From Isoetes taiwanensis (Eukaryota > Streptophyta > Lycopodiopsida > Isoetales > Isoetaceae): a DNA stretch of 64,000 nt. This document shows, in pieces, positions 42,587 through 53,859 of the stretch. Position numbers and translations under genes: made by a program. The DNA lies in assembly GCA_021234155.1 (NCBI GenBank), contig JAJEKV010000022.1:2230728-2294727 (forward strand). Direction: 5' to 3'. Each line of letters starts with the position of its first letter. The stretch's first letter is position 1. The notes beneath the pieces are model-generated. The model was not told the DNA's origin, did no database searches, and saw only the letters and a list, made by a program, of their open reading frames with translations.

Positions 42587-43510
42587 TATATTACGTTCGG
42601 AAACACAATTTTAATCCGACCAGACTATCATGCTGACAGACATGAACTGGTGCATGGAAATAATGCGGGTGAGCCCCTCCACTGCTACAGGCTCAAAAGG
42701 AGACTGCAGAAGAGAGCTATGCCTGCTTATAAAGGAGACGGCCCCAGAATCAGCCAGAATTTACCAGCCGGGTATCTTGGTCAACATGAGGATAGTTAGC
42801 AAGAGCGGTCGCGATGATTGGATCCGGGTGGTCTGTGAGGACACTATGCAGCAGAGAATAATTGTCTACTATGTGGACTGGAAGTTTTATGATCCCACTG
42901 TAATGTCTGCTAGTATCGCAAATGTAGCTGGTTCGGCGAGGAAGCAAGGCTAGGCGCTGCCATCATACAACAGCTTTGAAGAAGCTGACATCAGAGGTCC
43001 ACAAGAAATCTTGAGGGGTTTTATGATTCTTCGCAATCATTTGAACGAGTCGAAAAACTCGGCTTCATTCGTTGTCAAGGCATTAGCCCAGACAGAAACT
43101 ATCCGTCATTGTGGACACTACCGGCTAAAAACAGGTTAAGGTGAAGAAGACAAGACAAACTAAGGAGGCAAATGCACCGCGTAAAAAAAGACCCCTCATA
43201 TCCGCATCGAGGATGTTGGCCAAGAAACTGAGCAAGGAAAGGCGGCGGACAAGGGGAAAGTTAAGAGAAAGGATCACGAAGATCCTGAGAAGGAAAAGAA
43301 AGAAAAGAAGAAAAAAGAAAAAAAGGAAAAAGAAAAGAAGGAAAAGCAGGAAAAGAAAGAGAGGAAGGAAAGGAAAGAAAAGGTAAGGGACGGAAAAGGG
43401 CAGAAGGAAGGATAGGTGGGACAGGAAGTGGAGGAAAAGGAAGTGGAGACAGAGGAAATAGAAGGGAAAAAGAAGAAGAAAAAGCACAGGCTAGAGACCT
43501 CTGAGAAGAA
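42587..43510 (+). pseudogene. Coding-like block with Lys/Glu-rich tail, possible captured gene fragment
   Basis: After a TTTGTTGCAG acceptor-like site, successive frames are open and look like protein: FGNTILIRPDYHADRHELVH, GNNAGEPLHCYRLKRRLQKR (to 42799), then VSKSGRDDWIRVVCEDTMQQ, RIIVYYVDWKFYD (to 42953), then YNSFEEADIRGPQEILRGFM, ILRNHLNESKNSASFVVKAL (to 43139), then a purine-rich tract whose best frame is KEKE-like (DPEKEKKEKKK) to about 43500. Frame changes fit introns or indels. No family is recognised. It ends at the right border of the Helitron-bounded segment. Confidence 0.4.
43230..43500 (+). repeat. Purine-rich GAAAAG tract
   Basis: Nearly all purine on the plus strand for 200 nt or more; encodes Lys/Arg/Glu on one strand and Phe/Leu/Ser on the other. 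Triplex-prone by composition. Confidence 0.8.
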
Positions 43511-43517
43511 TAGGACA

Positions 43518-45397
43518 CCTAACAGGGCAAAAAGTTACAAAGGCTGATCGGCTATAAACCGAGATGCTCCATTTGTACCTTTTGGCCCTTCATTCATTAC
43601 CAAGCCTATTGCTAATGATTTGATGTGGCTGCAGGTACTGGACCTCTCCTGCTTTTGTCGCTGTTTTGTGTTTGTTAGTTGGAGTACTGAAAATGGAAGT
43701 GGAGATAAGTTTTTACAACATGCGGTCTGCTAATTCTCTACTGTGGAAGAACCGTCTCCATAAATCATGACATTAAGTTACTCTTGAAAACTTGTAAAGG
43801 TTGGGTATGCTCTACTCTAGTGAAGACATTTTCATATGGTCTCTGTACATTCAAGCCATAGTTTAACCTAGCTGGAAAGGCTTTTTTCATTGCCATTTCT
43901 TTGTTTGCAACATTACTTGTAGGTGCATTACTTGTAGCCGATGTTAAATATCTTCCTCTCAAACATTATGTAAAGCTCGTCCATACATTACTGGATTTAT
44001 GAGAATGCCTTCTATTATATAGTCGGCCTAATAAATCATGGCAATGACATACTGATTGGTTGCTGCTAAAATAAGTTATAAAATATTTTTCTTCTTGCAA
44101 TGTTTAATCCCTTGCATGTGCAATTTATTTTTCCAGCGGGCTTTGTCCAGTTCTGTCCTGATTTAATGACTCTAATGGTACTTGTCTACATTTGACATTT
44201 GAAATACAGTCAATTGGACAGTTTGACTCTTTGGCCTAATTTCTTTGGCCTAGATTGTTATATCAATGGACAGAAATTTCTTGGGCTTGTAAAAAGCTAA
44301 GTTTTTAAATAATAGATAAACTGGTTCAAAGGTTATTCTTGACTTATCTACTCACTGGTTTTGGTAATTTTTAGTCCAAAGGTTTTAGAGGCTAAAGGAC
44401 AATAAGTACTAGATAATTCTTACGTAAGTTTGAATCTGGGTTGATAATACAATCCTTGGGATTGACCGAGGATTGATGTCAGGCCTAGGATTCTAGGTTT
44501 GGCTGGGTTTTTTTAAGACACTTCAACTCCTTGGTATAACCAGGGTTGCTTATGTCCTTTAGCCTCAGCCTTGTAAAGGAAATAAGTAACAAAAGATTGC
44601 ATGATACTCACATTGATCTGACATTGTTTCAGGATAAAAGCAAGTACATTGAAGAAAGTGGACTTTGAAGTTGTCCCTACATGAAATATGAGCTGACTGC
44701 ATTGCGATAAGAAGTTAACAAAATGGAGTACCTAATGATAGCTATCTAGAGGAGATGGACTTTGTGCATCTCTCCACACAGTACAAAGGGAGCGCCAGTT
44801 GCAAATCAAAAAAGGAAATGTTGGACATGGACATACTATCAATGGTTAAAGAAGAAGAAGAAGAGGTTTTAACGTGCGATTGCTTAAATGCACAAATTCC
44901 TGTCATATTTAAATGTTGATTAGCTGTGCAAATTATATGGGATTACCCTTATAAATTACACCAGATACAGATCTGGAAAAAAAACAAAGAGGTCATGTAC
45001 CTCATATGCCATTCGGCCACATTAAAAAATAGCCATTTATATGGCTCCCATTCTATGGCCTATCACAATCACTGGTGAAGGACATAATAGATATCATCAC
45101 CAAATTTGCAACCAACGTATTTGGCAGCTATAGATCCAAAAAGGAAGTGTTGATGTACATACAACATAATGTTTTCTGAGGACTCAAATATGGTGCACAA
45201 GTTCTCATACAAATGATCAACAACTAGTACTAAAAAGGTAGATCTATAATCTGTGATCCTGTTAGTGTGATACAATAGGGTATAAAAATTCACAATAGGG
45301 TTGGGTTTGACCTCTGCTGTACAGTAGGGGTCAGCCCTCCCCTATGGTACAGATTTTAAAAAAATGGTCAACCCAGTCCTACGGATGGGAGGTAGGC
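43518..45397. repeat. R array, unit R4, lacks its first part
   Basis: Starts abruptly at CTAACAGGGCAAAAAGTT and runs to the next unit start. Carries a private GAAGAAGAAGAAGAGG insertion at about 44849 shared only with R5. Confidence 0.9.
45309..45332. other. Variable hairpin at the end of unit R4
   Basis: GACCTCTGCTGT followed by ACAGTAGGGGTC; pairs with two G-T wobbles. Confidence 0.6.
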
Positions 45398-48281
45398 TTT
45401 TTTTTAATTATGACTATGCCTATTCTATGTGATAGGAAATTTCTAGTTATCATTTTGAGTTGTGAACTCCCTTTGCTATTATATGCATAGTTCAAAATCA
45501 CATGCTCTAATGGCATTTATAGTGTGAGCCACTATTCCAACGTATAAAGAGATCCACTTTTTCCTTATTAAAAGTCACATGATACATGCATGTTTGCCAC
45601 TTGTTGGCCATTTCTTTTGCATGCATTTCTAAGTTCATGGAATTCCAATGGGGTTAATTCCACACAATTGCATATGGAAGGCAATTGCACGTTTCTCCCT
45701 TTTTGGCACAAGTATAGAAAATCATATGCTATCTTTATTTATGGCTTTTCTATTGTCTTGGCCGATCACAGGTGATAATATCTCACATATATACCTAAAT
45801 GTAACCCTAATGCTTAGGGTTCTCAAATTTCTTCAAAGCGGCTTCCTAATATAGTGCCGCCATATTCTGTTATCCTCTATTCTTATTTTGATTGCTATAG
45901 ACCCACAGAAGCATCTGGCTGTGATCCCCTTATCTGTTAGAAGACTGAGCTCTTAATCTGTCCTCTTCTTATTTTTGCAAGCATTGTTGCTTATATAAGC
46001 ACTACATGCATATCTCTCGTTTATGTAAACCGAACTCTGGCAAAATGAACACCTTATACTTCTTTGGCCAGAAAGAATGCCGTTTGTTTGATGCTAATGG
46101 AGCTGGACATATATCAGGAAGCAAAAAGAAACTGTAATGGTGCTCACCGTTTCTGAAACTCAACAGGAGGACATCTTACAATAAGGTAAATTGGATATTT
46201 CAGTTTATATTTTCAATAAACAGGTGCTTTCTCCTTAAAGCTTGATGCTTTGATCATGGATAAATGGTTCTTACTTGCTCTTTAAAATGGTAACATCCTT
46301 CTAAACCAGTGGTTTGGATGTTCATGCTAATACTTCACTGCTGTTCTTTCTTAAACATACATAACTGGTTCATATGTCCCTTCCTTGTTTCGTATTTTCT
46401 AAACTAACAGGGCAAAAGGTTACAAAAGTTGATCGGCTATAAACCGAGAGGCTCCATTTGTACCTTTTGGCCCTTCATTCATTACCAAGCCTATTGCTAA
46501 TGATTTGATGTGGCTGCAGGTACCGGACCTCTCCTGCTTTTGTCGATGTTTTGTGTTTGTTAGTTGGAGTACTGAAAATGGAAGTGGAGATAAGTTTTTA
46601 CAACATGCGGTCTGCTAATTCTCTACTGTGGAAGAACCGTCTCCATAAATCATGACATTAAGTTACTCTTGAAAACTTGTAAAGGTTGGGTATGCTCTAC
46701 TCTAGTGAAGACATTTTCATATGGTCTCTGTACATTCAAGCCATAGTTTAACCTAGCTGGAAAGGCTTTTTTCATTGCCATTTCTTTGTTTGCAACATTA
46801 CTTGTAGTTGCATTACTTGTAGCTGATGTTAAATATCTTCCTCTCAAACATTATGTAAAGCTCGTCCATACATTACTGGATTTATGAGAATGCCTTCTAT
46901 TATATAGTCGGCCTAATAAATCATGGCAATGACATACTGATTGGTTGCTGCTAAAATAAGTTATAAAATATTTTTCTTCTTGCAATGTTTAATCCCTTGC
47001 ATGTGCAATTTATTTTTCCAGTGGGCTTTGTCCAGTTCTGTCCTGATTTAATGACTCTAATGGTACTTGTCTACATTTGACATTTGAAATACAGTCAATT
47101 GGACAGTTTGACTCTTTGGCCTAATTTCTTTGGCCTAGATTGTTATATCAATGGACAGAAATTTCTTGGGCTTGTAAAAAGCTAAGTTTTTAAATAATAG
47201 ATAAACTGGTTCAAAGGTTATTCTTGACTTATCTACTCACTGGTTTTGGTAATTTTTAGTCCAAAGGTTTTAGAGGCTAAAGGACAATAAGTACTAGATA
47301 ATTCTTACGTAAGTTTGAATCTGGGTTGATAATACAATCCTTGGGATTGACCGAGGATTGATGTCAGGCCTAGGATTCTAGGTTTGGCTGGGTTTTTTTA
47401 AGACACTTCAACTCCTTGGTATAACCAGGGTTGCTTATGTCCTTTAGCCTCAGCCTTGTAAAGGAAATAAGTAACAAAAGATTGCATGATACTCACATTG
47501 ATCTGACATTGTTTCAGGATAAAAGCAAGTACATTGAAGAAAGTGGACTTTGAAGTTGTCCCTACATGAAATATGAGCTGACTGCATTGCGATAAGAAGT
47601 TAACAAAATGGAGTACCTAATGATAGCTATCTAGAGGAGATGGACTTTGTGCATCTCTCCACACAGTACAAAGGGAGCGCCAGTTGCAAATCAAAAAAGG
47701 AAATGTTGGACATGGACATACTATCAATGGTTAAAGAAGAAGAAGAAGAGGTTTTAACGTGCGATTGCTTAAATGCACAAATTCCTGTCATATTTAAATG
47801 TTGATTAGCTGTGCAAATTATATGGGATTACCCTTATAAATTACACCAGATACAGATCTGGAAAAAAAACAAAGAGGTCATGTACCTCATATGCCATTCG
47901 GCCACATTAAAAAATAGCCATTTATATGGCTCCCATTCTATGGCCTATCACAATCACTGGTGAAGGACATAATAGATATCATCACCAAATTTGCAACCAA
48001 CGTATTTGGCAGCTATAGATCCAAAAAGGAAGTGTTGATGTACATACAACATAATGTTTTCTGAGGACTCAAATATGGTGCACAAGTTCTCATACAAATG
48101 ATCAACAACTAGTACTAAAAAGGTAGATCTATAATGGTGGATCCCTGTTAGTGTGATACAATAGGGTATAAAAATTCACAATAGGGTTGGGTTTGACCTC
48201 TGGCTGACAAGAGGGGTCAGCCTCCCCTATGGTACAGATTTTAAAAAAATGGTCAACCCAGTCCTACGGATGGGAGGTAGG
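45398..48281. repeat. R array, unit R5, complete (2,884 nt)
   Basis: The only uninterrupted full-length unit. Its second half (46897-48281) is almost identical to R4 (44014-45397), with visible differences mainly in the terminal hairpin (48195-48218). Gives the reference period of 2.88 kb. Confidence 0.92.
48195..48218. other. Variable hairpin at the end of unit R5
   Basis: GACCTCT, loop, AGAGGGGTC: a 7-bp stem including one wobble, different in sequence from the R2 and R4 versions. Confidence 0.6.
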
Positions 48282-50286
48282 CTTTTTTTTAATTATGACT
48301 ATGCCTATTCTATGTGATAGGAAATTTCTAGTTATCATTTTGAGTTGTGAACTCCCTTTGCTATTATATGCATAGTTCAAAATCACATGCTCTAATGGCA
48401 TTTATAGTGTGAGCCACTATTCCAACGTATAAAGAGATCCACTTTTTCCTTATTAAAAGTCACATGATACATGCATGTTTGCCACTTGTTGGCCATTTCT
48501 TTTGCATGCATTTCTAAGTTCATGGAATTCCAATGGGGTTAATTCCACACAATTGCATATGGAAGGCAATTGCACGTTTCTCCCTTTTTGGCACAAGTAT
48601 AGAAAATCATATGCTATCTTTATTTATGGCTTTTCTATTGTCTTGGCCGATCACAGGTGATAATATCTCACATATATACCTAAATGTAACCCTAATGCTT
48701 AGGGTTCTCAAATTTCTTCAAAGCGGCTTCCTAATATAGTGCCGCCATATTCTGTTATCCTCTATTCTTATTTTGATTGCTATAGACCCACAGAAGCATC
48801 TGGCTGTGATCCCCTTATCTGTTAGAAGACTGAGCTCTTAATCTGTCCTCTTCTTATTTTTGCAAGCATTGTTGCTTATATAAGCACTACATGCATATCT
48901 CTCGTTTATGTAAACCGAACTCTGGCAAAATGAACACCTTATACTTCTTTGGCCAGAAAGAATGCCGTTTGTTTGATGCTAATGGAGCTGGACATATATC
49001 AGGAAGCAAAAAGAAACTGTAATGGTGCTCACCGTTTCTGAAACTCAACAGGAGGACATCTTACAATAAGGTAAATTGGATATTTCAGTTTATATTTTCA
49101 ATAAACAGGTGCTTTCTCCTTAAAGCTTGATGCTTTGATCATGGATAAATGGTTCTTACTTGCTCTTTAAAATGGTAACATCCTTCTAAACCAGTGGTTT
49201 GGATGTTCATGCTAATACTTCACTGCTGTTCTTTCTTAAACATACATAACTGGTTCATATGTCCCTTCCTTGTTTCGTATTTTCTAAACTAACAGGGCAA
49301 AAGGTTACAAAAGTTGATCGGCTATAAACCGAGAGGCTCCATTTGTACCTTTTGGCCCTTCATTCATTACCAATCCTATTGCTAATGATTTGATGTGGCT
49401 GCAGGTACCGGACCTCTCCTGCTTTTGTCGTTGTTTTGTGTTTGTTAGTTGGAGTACTGAAAATGGAAGTGGAGATAAGTTTTTACAACATGCGGTCTGC
49501 TAATTCTCTACTGTGGAAGAACCGTCTCCATAAATCATGACATTAAGTTACTCTTCAAAACTTGTAAAGGTTTAAACAGGTTGGGTATGCTCTACTCTAG
49601 TGAAGACATTTTCATATGGTCTCTGTACATTCAAGCCATAGTTTAACCTAGCTGGAAAGGCTTTTTTCATTGCCATTTCTTTGTTTGCAATATTACTTGT
49701 AGTTGCATTACTTGTAGCTGATGTTAAATATCTTCCTCTCAAACATTATGTAAAGCTCGTCCATACATTACGGGATTTATGAGAATGCCTTCTATTATAT
49801 AGTCGGTCTAATAAATCATGGCAATGACATACTGATTGGTTGCTGCTAAAATAAGTTATAAAATATTTTTCTTCTTGCAATGTTTAATCCCTTGCATGTG
49901 CAATTTATTTTTCCAGTGGGCTTTGTCCAGTTCTGTCCTGATTTAATGACTCTAATGGTACTTGTCTACATTTGACATTTGAAATACAGTCAATTGGACA
50001 GTTTGACTCTTTGGCCTAATTTCTTTGTCCTAGATTGTTATATCAATGGACAAAAATTTCTTGGGCTTGTAAAAAGCTAAGTTTATAAATAATAGATAAT
50101 CTGGTTCAAAGGTTATTCTTGACTTATCTACTCACTGGTTTTGGTAATTTTTAGTCCAAAGGTTTTAGAGGCTAAAGGACAATAAGTACCAGATAATTCT
50201 TACGTAAGTTTGAATCTGGGTTGATAATACAATCCTTGGGATTGACCAAGGATTGATGTCAGACCTAAGATTCTAGGTTTGGCTGG
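48282..50286. repeat. R array, unit R6, truncated by LINE-B
   Basis: First part nearly identical to R5. It ends at GGTTTGGCTGG, where a 22-nt T run of a LINE-B begins. The same place in the other units is a T run followed by AAGAC, a typical L1 target. Confidence 0.9.
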
Positions 50287-50483
50287 TTTTTTTTTTTTTT
50301 TTTTTTTTAAGACGTGAGACTCTTTTTATCGACAAGAACAAAGTGCAATACACAATGCATAGACATGAATAAAACACAAGTGGTTAGGCTGACCCAAATA
50401 GGCACAAGCACCCATTTATGCATAAGAAGAACACCGTAAATACGTTTGCCAAATTATCTTTTTTTTATCATCACTAGAGATGA

Positions 50484-52075
50484 GCAAACTAATATGTAGC
50501 ATAATAACAGGGGTTTTTTTTGTGTTTTTGCACGCTTTTCACTAAGGTTTTCCTATGATTTTTGATGTATTCAAATGGATGTACTAATGCGCATTACATC
50601 TAGAGTGCACCATTTTCTTGAGCCATTGATTTTAGCCTTTTTTTCCAATAGTCAACAACCAATGGCTCACAACAAAAGCCCTTTTTGTATGCAGGGTGCA
50701 TAATGGTCAACAACCAATGGCTCACAACAAAAGCCCTCTTTTTGTGTGTGGTGCATAATGGGCAACAAACAATGGCTCACAACAAAAGCCCTTTTTTTGT
50801 GCGTGGTGCATAATGGTCAACAACCAATGGCTCACAACAAAGCCCTTTTTTGTGTGTGTGGTGCATAATGGGCACATGAAGGGCTTGAAGGGCGCATGAG
50901 TGCGATTTCCGCCGCAACATTTCTTAGCATAACTTTTGATCCGTGAGTTCTGCTTTGAGATGATTTTTATTATGTTGGAAAGCTCTCTCCGAGATCTTTT
51001 GATAGTCTATGATATGGATATGTTTGGTTTGTTATCTATGCTAAAACAGCAATTTTTCGGCCGGGTTTGGTAGGCTTTCACATCCTACCAAATTGATTAA
51101 TACTGATTGCGCTTATTGGATATTGTTTTATGGCTCATTCGAATGAAGCTTGCAAAAATTACCATGCATTTTAGATTTTGAGGCGCTTATTAAGCAAATT
51201 CCAAGGCTTCTAGATCCTTGTGCTAACAAGCGTAAAAGTTTTCCACTTTGGTTTCTCACCACAAGAATCCATGGAGGCCAAAGGTCTTTGTTAAATTCCA
51301 GTTGAAAAATGTTTGTGTATGGGTGTTGCAAACTTTATGACTTTCAGAATAATAGGATCAATCTGCTCTATCTTTATGGTAACTTTTACTTATGTTCTAT
51401 TTGTTTTATTGTGATGGAATTCAAAAGCTACAGGTGATGAAAGCCTCAAATGAATTCTAGTTTTTTTCCTGGTTTGAATTCTAATTTTTTTGTCACACCG
51501 GGGAGGGGGGGATGTCCCTAAGGCCCCGAAGGGGCCAAAAAAAATTTTTTGCAACACAAACCATTAACATCCAACATATAGAAATTAAATCCCCCAACAC
51601 ATAACAACCATTGACATTAACAACCAACACATAACTACCATTGACATTAATTAACACAACCATTGGGTCCAACACATTTAAATTAAAATCCCCTTTAAAC
51701 CCCCTTTGGTTTGGGTGCATATTCACATGGGGGGGGTGACGTAGGGCAGCGAGAGCCCTCATAATTGTATTTTGCACGTACAAAATCAACACCATATAGT
51801 ACTCCGCTTGAAATCTTATAGTATTTTGTGAATCTTGTTATACAGTATAGCAAATTTTGTACTTGCATACCCCACAAACGAGGAACTTTATGTACGGTGT
51901 AGATTAAGGAATAAGGGGTGAATATGCCTATCCAACAGCCTCTCTGTCTCGAGTCACCCCCCCGTGTGAATATGCACCCAAACCAAAGGGGGTTTAAAGG
52001 GGATTTTAATTTAAATGTGTTGGACCCAATGGTTGTGTTAATTAATGTCAATGGTAGTTATGTGTTGGTTGTTAA
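50484..52075. mobile_element. FB element copy 3 with inverted arms
   Basis: Starts TAATATGTAGCATAATAACA, has the 55-nt minisatellite (50647-50870), the single-copy version of the 140-nt segment, then arm (51540-51745), core (51746-51955) and an inverted second arm (51956-52075). The arm pair is about 120-130 nt with high complementarity (GGTTTGGGTGCATATTCACA against TGTGAATATGCACCCAAACC). Second arm cut short at the LINE-B junction (TTAAGCTTTAGTG). Confidence 0.8.
50647..50870. repeat. Minisatellite, about 55-nt unit, four copies (FB copy 3)
   Basis: Same unit as 16793-17018 (CAACCAATGGCTCACAACAA, AGCCC, T run, GTGGTGCATAATGG). Confidence 0.85.
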
Positions 52076-52235
52076 GCTTTAGTGATCTTCTGCTCAGCAC
52101 AATGAATAAGTTGTTGATCAGAGATGTGTGCACCTTAGAAAACACATAAACATCGCCTCTGCCAGAAGACCACAAAATCCAACTTGAAGCAAGATGAAAT
52201 GCCCGCTTACGCAAGTTCGGCCAAACAGAGGGATA

Positions 52236-53205
52236 AATTATAAATTATAAATTTGTATTATCACGCCCATTTTGGACCTTGAAGGTCATTGAGCGAACAG
52301 TTACAATCACGTTTTCAACTTCAATAACAGGGTTCTATGCAAATCGATTTCATGAAGAAAGCGTCCAAGCTTTAAGAAATTAGTTCCATAAGAGAATCAA
52401 AGTCCTGAGTATTAATCTCAAATCTCAATCTAATATCGTCGTACGCTGGAAACGTAATAGTGCATGGACCTCATCCTCAACCTGATTCTAATCACAAAAG
52501 GAGCATAATTTGAGCTCCCTTGGGGTACCTGACCATCTGCCTGTCTCACAATGTAACCGGTGAGAGCTAGTTCGGAACCTCGCAATTATTTGCTTGAGGT
52601 CCTTAGGTATACCAGATTTCAAATAGTCAGCTTCCGCATAAACCAACATTGGATTTATCAATTCCTTATAAATTGTCATTCGCGAACCCTTAACCTCCTA
52701 TATCTTAGCAATCACCAAAGATTGAACCAGCTCACGTGCACCTAAATCTGTATCAGGCCAATTATTTTCACTGATCCCCCACTTTCCAAACCATATTTTA
52801 ACATCACTATACCACCCAGAAGATGAAGAATCAATCAAAGCCCTCTTGGAAAGTCGTTTGCTTTCTTATTCTATTAACAAAATTGATCGCTTGGAAAAGC
52901 CTCAAATTTTCAAAGGAATAAGGCCACCCCGCCAATAAGATAGGATATGGGGTCTATTTTTTCACAAAGAAGCTCCTCTTGTAGGAATGATTTTAGTACT
53001 AATTCAATTTCTGCCCATAAACTTGTAGAGATAGATGGGCCCCATATAGGAGCTCCGTATAAAATTACTGATTGCACCAATGTCTTAAACAACACTTTCT
53101 TCAAACTCCAATCAAACAACCCAATCTTATGACATTTTCTCGAAAGCATATTATATAAACCGATCTACCGCTTACTCTTTTCTTTATGCATTATCTCTCA
53201 CTAGC
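52236..53205 (-). mobile_element. LINE-D fragment with heptanucleotide tail
   Basis: ATAAATT repeated three times at 52233-52253 forms the 3' tail on the minus-strand element. Upstream, frames read FRTSSHRLHCETGRWSGTPR, LCSFCD (52488-52679) and SLKKVLFKTLVQSVILYGAP, IWGPSISTSLW (52910-53149). These are the same landmarks as LINE-C (RTGSHYLRIEIGRW; ALVEPVLLYG; WGP) but clearly diverged: a related family. Inserted in LINE-B copy 3 with loss of about 10 nt. Confidence 0.75.
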
Positions 53206-53700
53206 CAGTAAGATCTACTGACTAGTGAGAGACACACTGAAAAGAGTGAACAACCACACCCAAGAAAGCCGTAGATGATCACACAAGAAGAAGCAGTGTT
53301 CAATAGTTTTAACACGTTGGCCACAGAGAGGGCAACCATCTGAGACTCTAAGGTTCATCTTATGAACCAAAACATTCACTTAACACATCTATGGAGAATT
53401 TGCCATCAGAGGCCGACACTTTAGGGTGGAGCAATTTATCCCATGTCCACATCCAAACACTTTTTCCATCAGAAGTTGAAGAATTTGAAGATGCCAGTGC
53501 TTGGATGGGGGGAGAGGCTCACAATCCAAAAGCAACATGTATGTGGAAGAAACAAACTTTTCTGGCTTAATACATGCATCACATATCCAAATAGGCACAT
53601 CATCCTGTGGTTACTGCACAATGGATGGCAAAAAATCAGCCACCCCAGCCCAGATTTGCCGATCCCATCTGTATGACAGAAATCTCATCTTAAAAGATCC
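53206..53700 (-). pseudogene. LINE-B copy 3, zf-RVT region remnant
   Basis: Minus-strand frames give WDRQIWAGVADFLPSIVQ, DDVPIWICDACIKPEKF, then VWMWTWDKLLHPKVSA and CPLCGQR-KTIEHCFFLC, parallel to 9828-10598 of copy 1. Stops and shifts are frequent. Confidence 0.75.
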
Positions 53701-53859
53701 TATGACAAAAGATGATTAGAATCATACTAAGCTACAATCGTTAAAACCCCAGCTAGCCGCAATGCCATTGGGTCTTTGGATGATGCACATAAAGGCTGTT
53801 GATCATGCGTACCTTGCAAGGAAAGCCACCAGCATGACATTGACAATGAAGCACAGGCT

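Larger units (their letters stand above)
34584..43517 (-). mobile_element. Helitron-bounded 8.9-kb segment, non-autonomous, probable gene-fragment carrier
   Basis: The left end, read on the minus strand, is hairpin ATGCCCGG-CATCA-CCGGGCAT, then ACGTTT, then CTAG, followed by T of the host (TATAATGG). This is the canonical Helitron 3' end (GC-rich hairpin, short spacer, CTRR, insertion between A and T). No Rep/helicase frame is seen, so it would be non-autonomous. The right border (43517/43518) joins R4 at a different point of the unit and has no TC-type 5' start, so the 5' end was probably lost in a deletion that joined the element to the next R unit. Contents: a signal-peptide exon, a palindrome cluster and a coding-like block. 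Confidence 0.65.
50287..53700 (-). mobile_element. LINE-B copy 3, split by FB and LINE-D insertions
   Basis: Minus-strand element: T run 50287-50308 (poly(A)), 3' part 50309-50483, then 52076-52235, then 53206-53700. Joined in that order the pieces follow 18698-19305 (for example CGTGAGACTCTTTTTAT, GCTTTAGTGATCTTCTGCT, AGTGAGAGACACACTGAAAA). Inserted into the T run of R6. Confidence 0.85.

Noticed and set aside
43125-43518. Leu/Phe/Ser-rich open frames on the minus strand
   Set aside because: Opposite-strand reading of the purine-rich tract.
34086-44013. 490-nt direct repeats flanking 8.9 kb, considered as LTRs
   Set aside because: The repeats are part of the R unit found elsewhere; they lack TG/CA ends, a primer-binding site and any gag-pol between them.
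45590-45854. Repeated 61-110-codon open frames at the start of each R unit
   Set aside because: Two overlapping frames of the same repeat DNA with hydrophobic, non-family-like content; conservation is explained by recent duplication.
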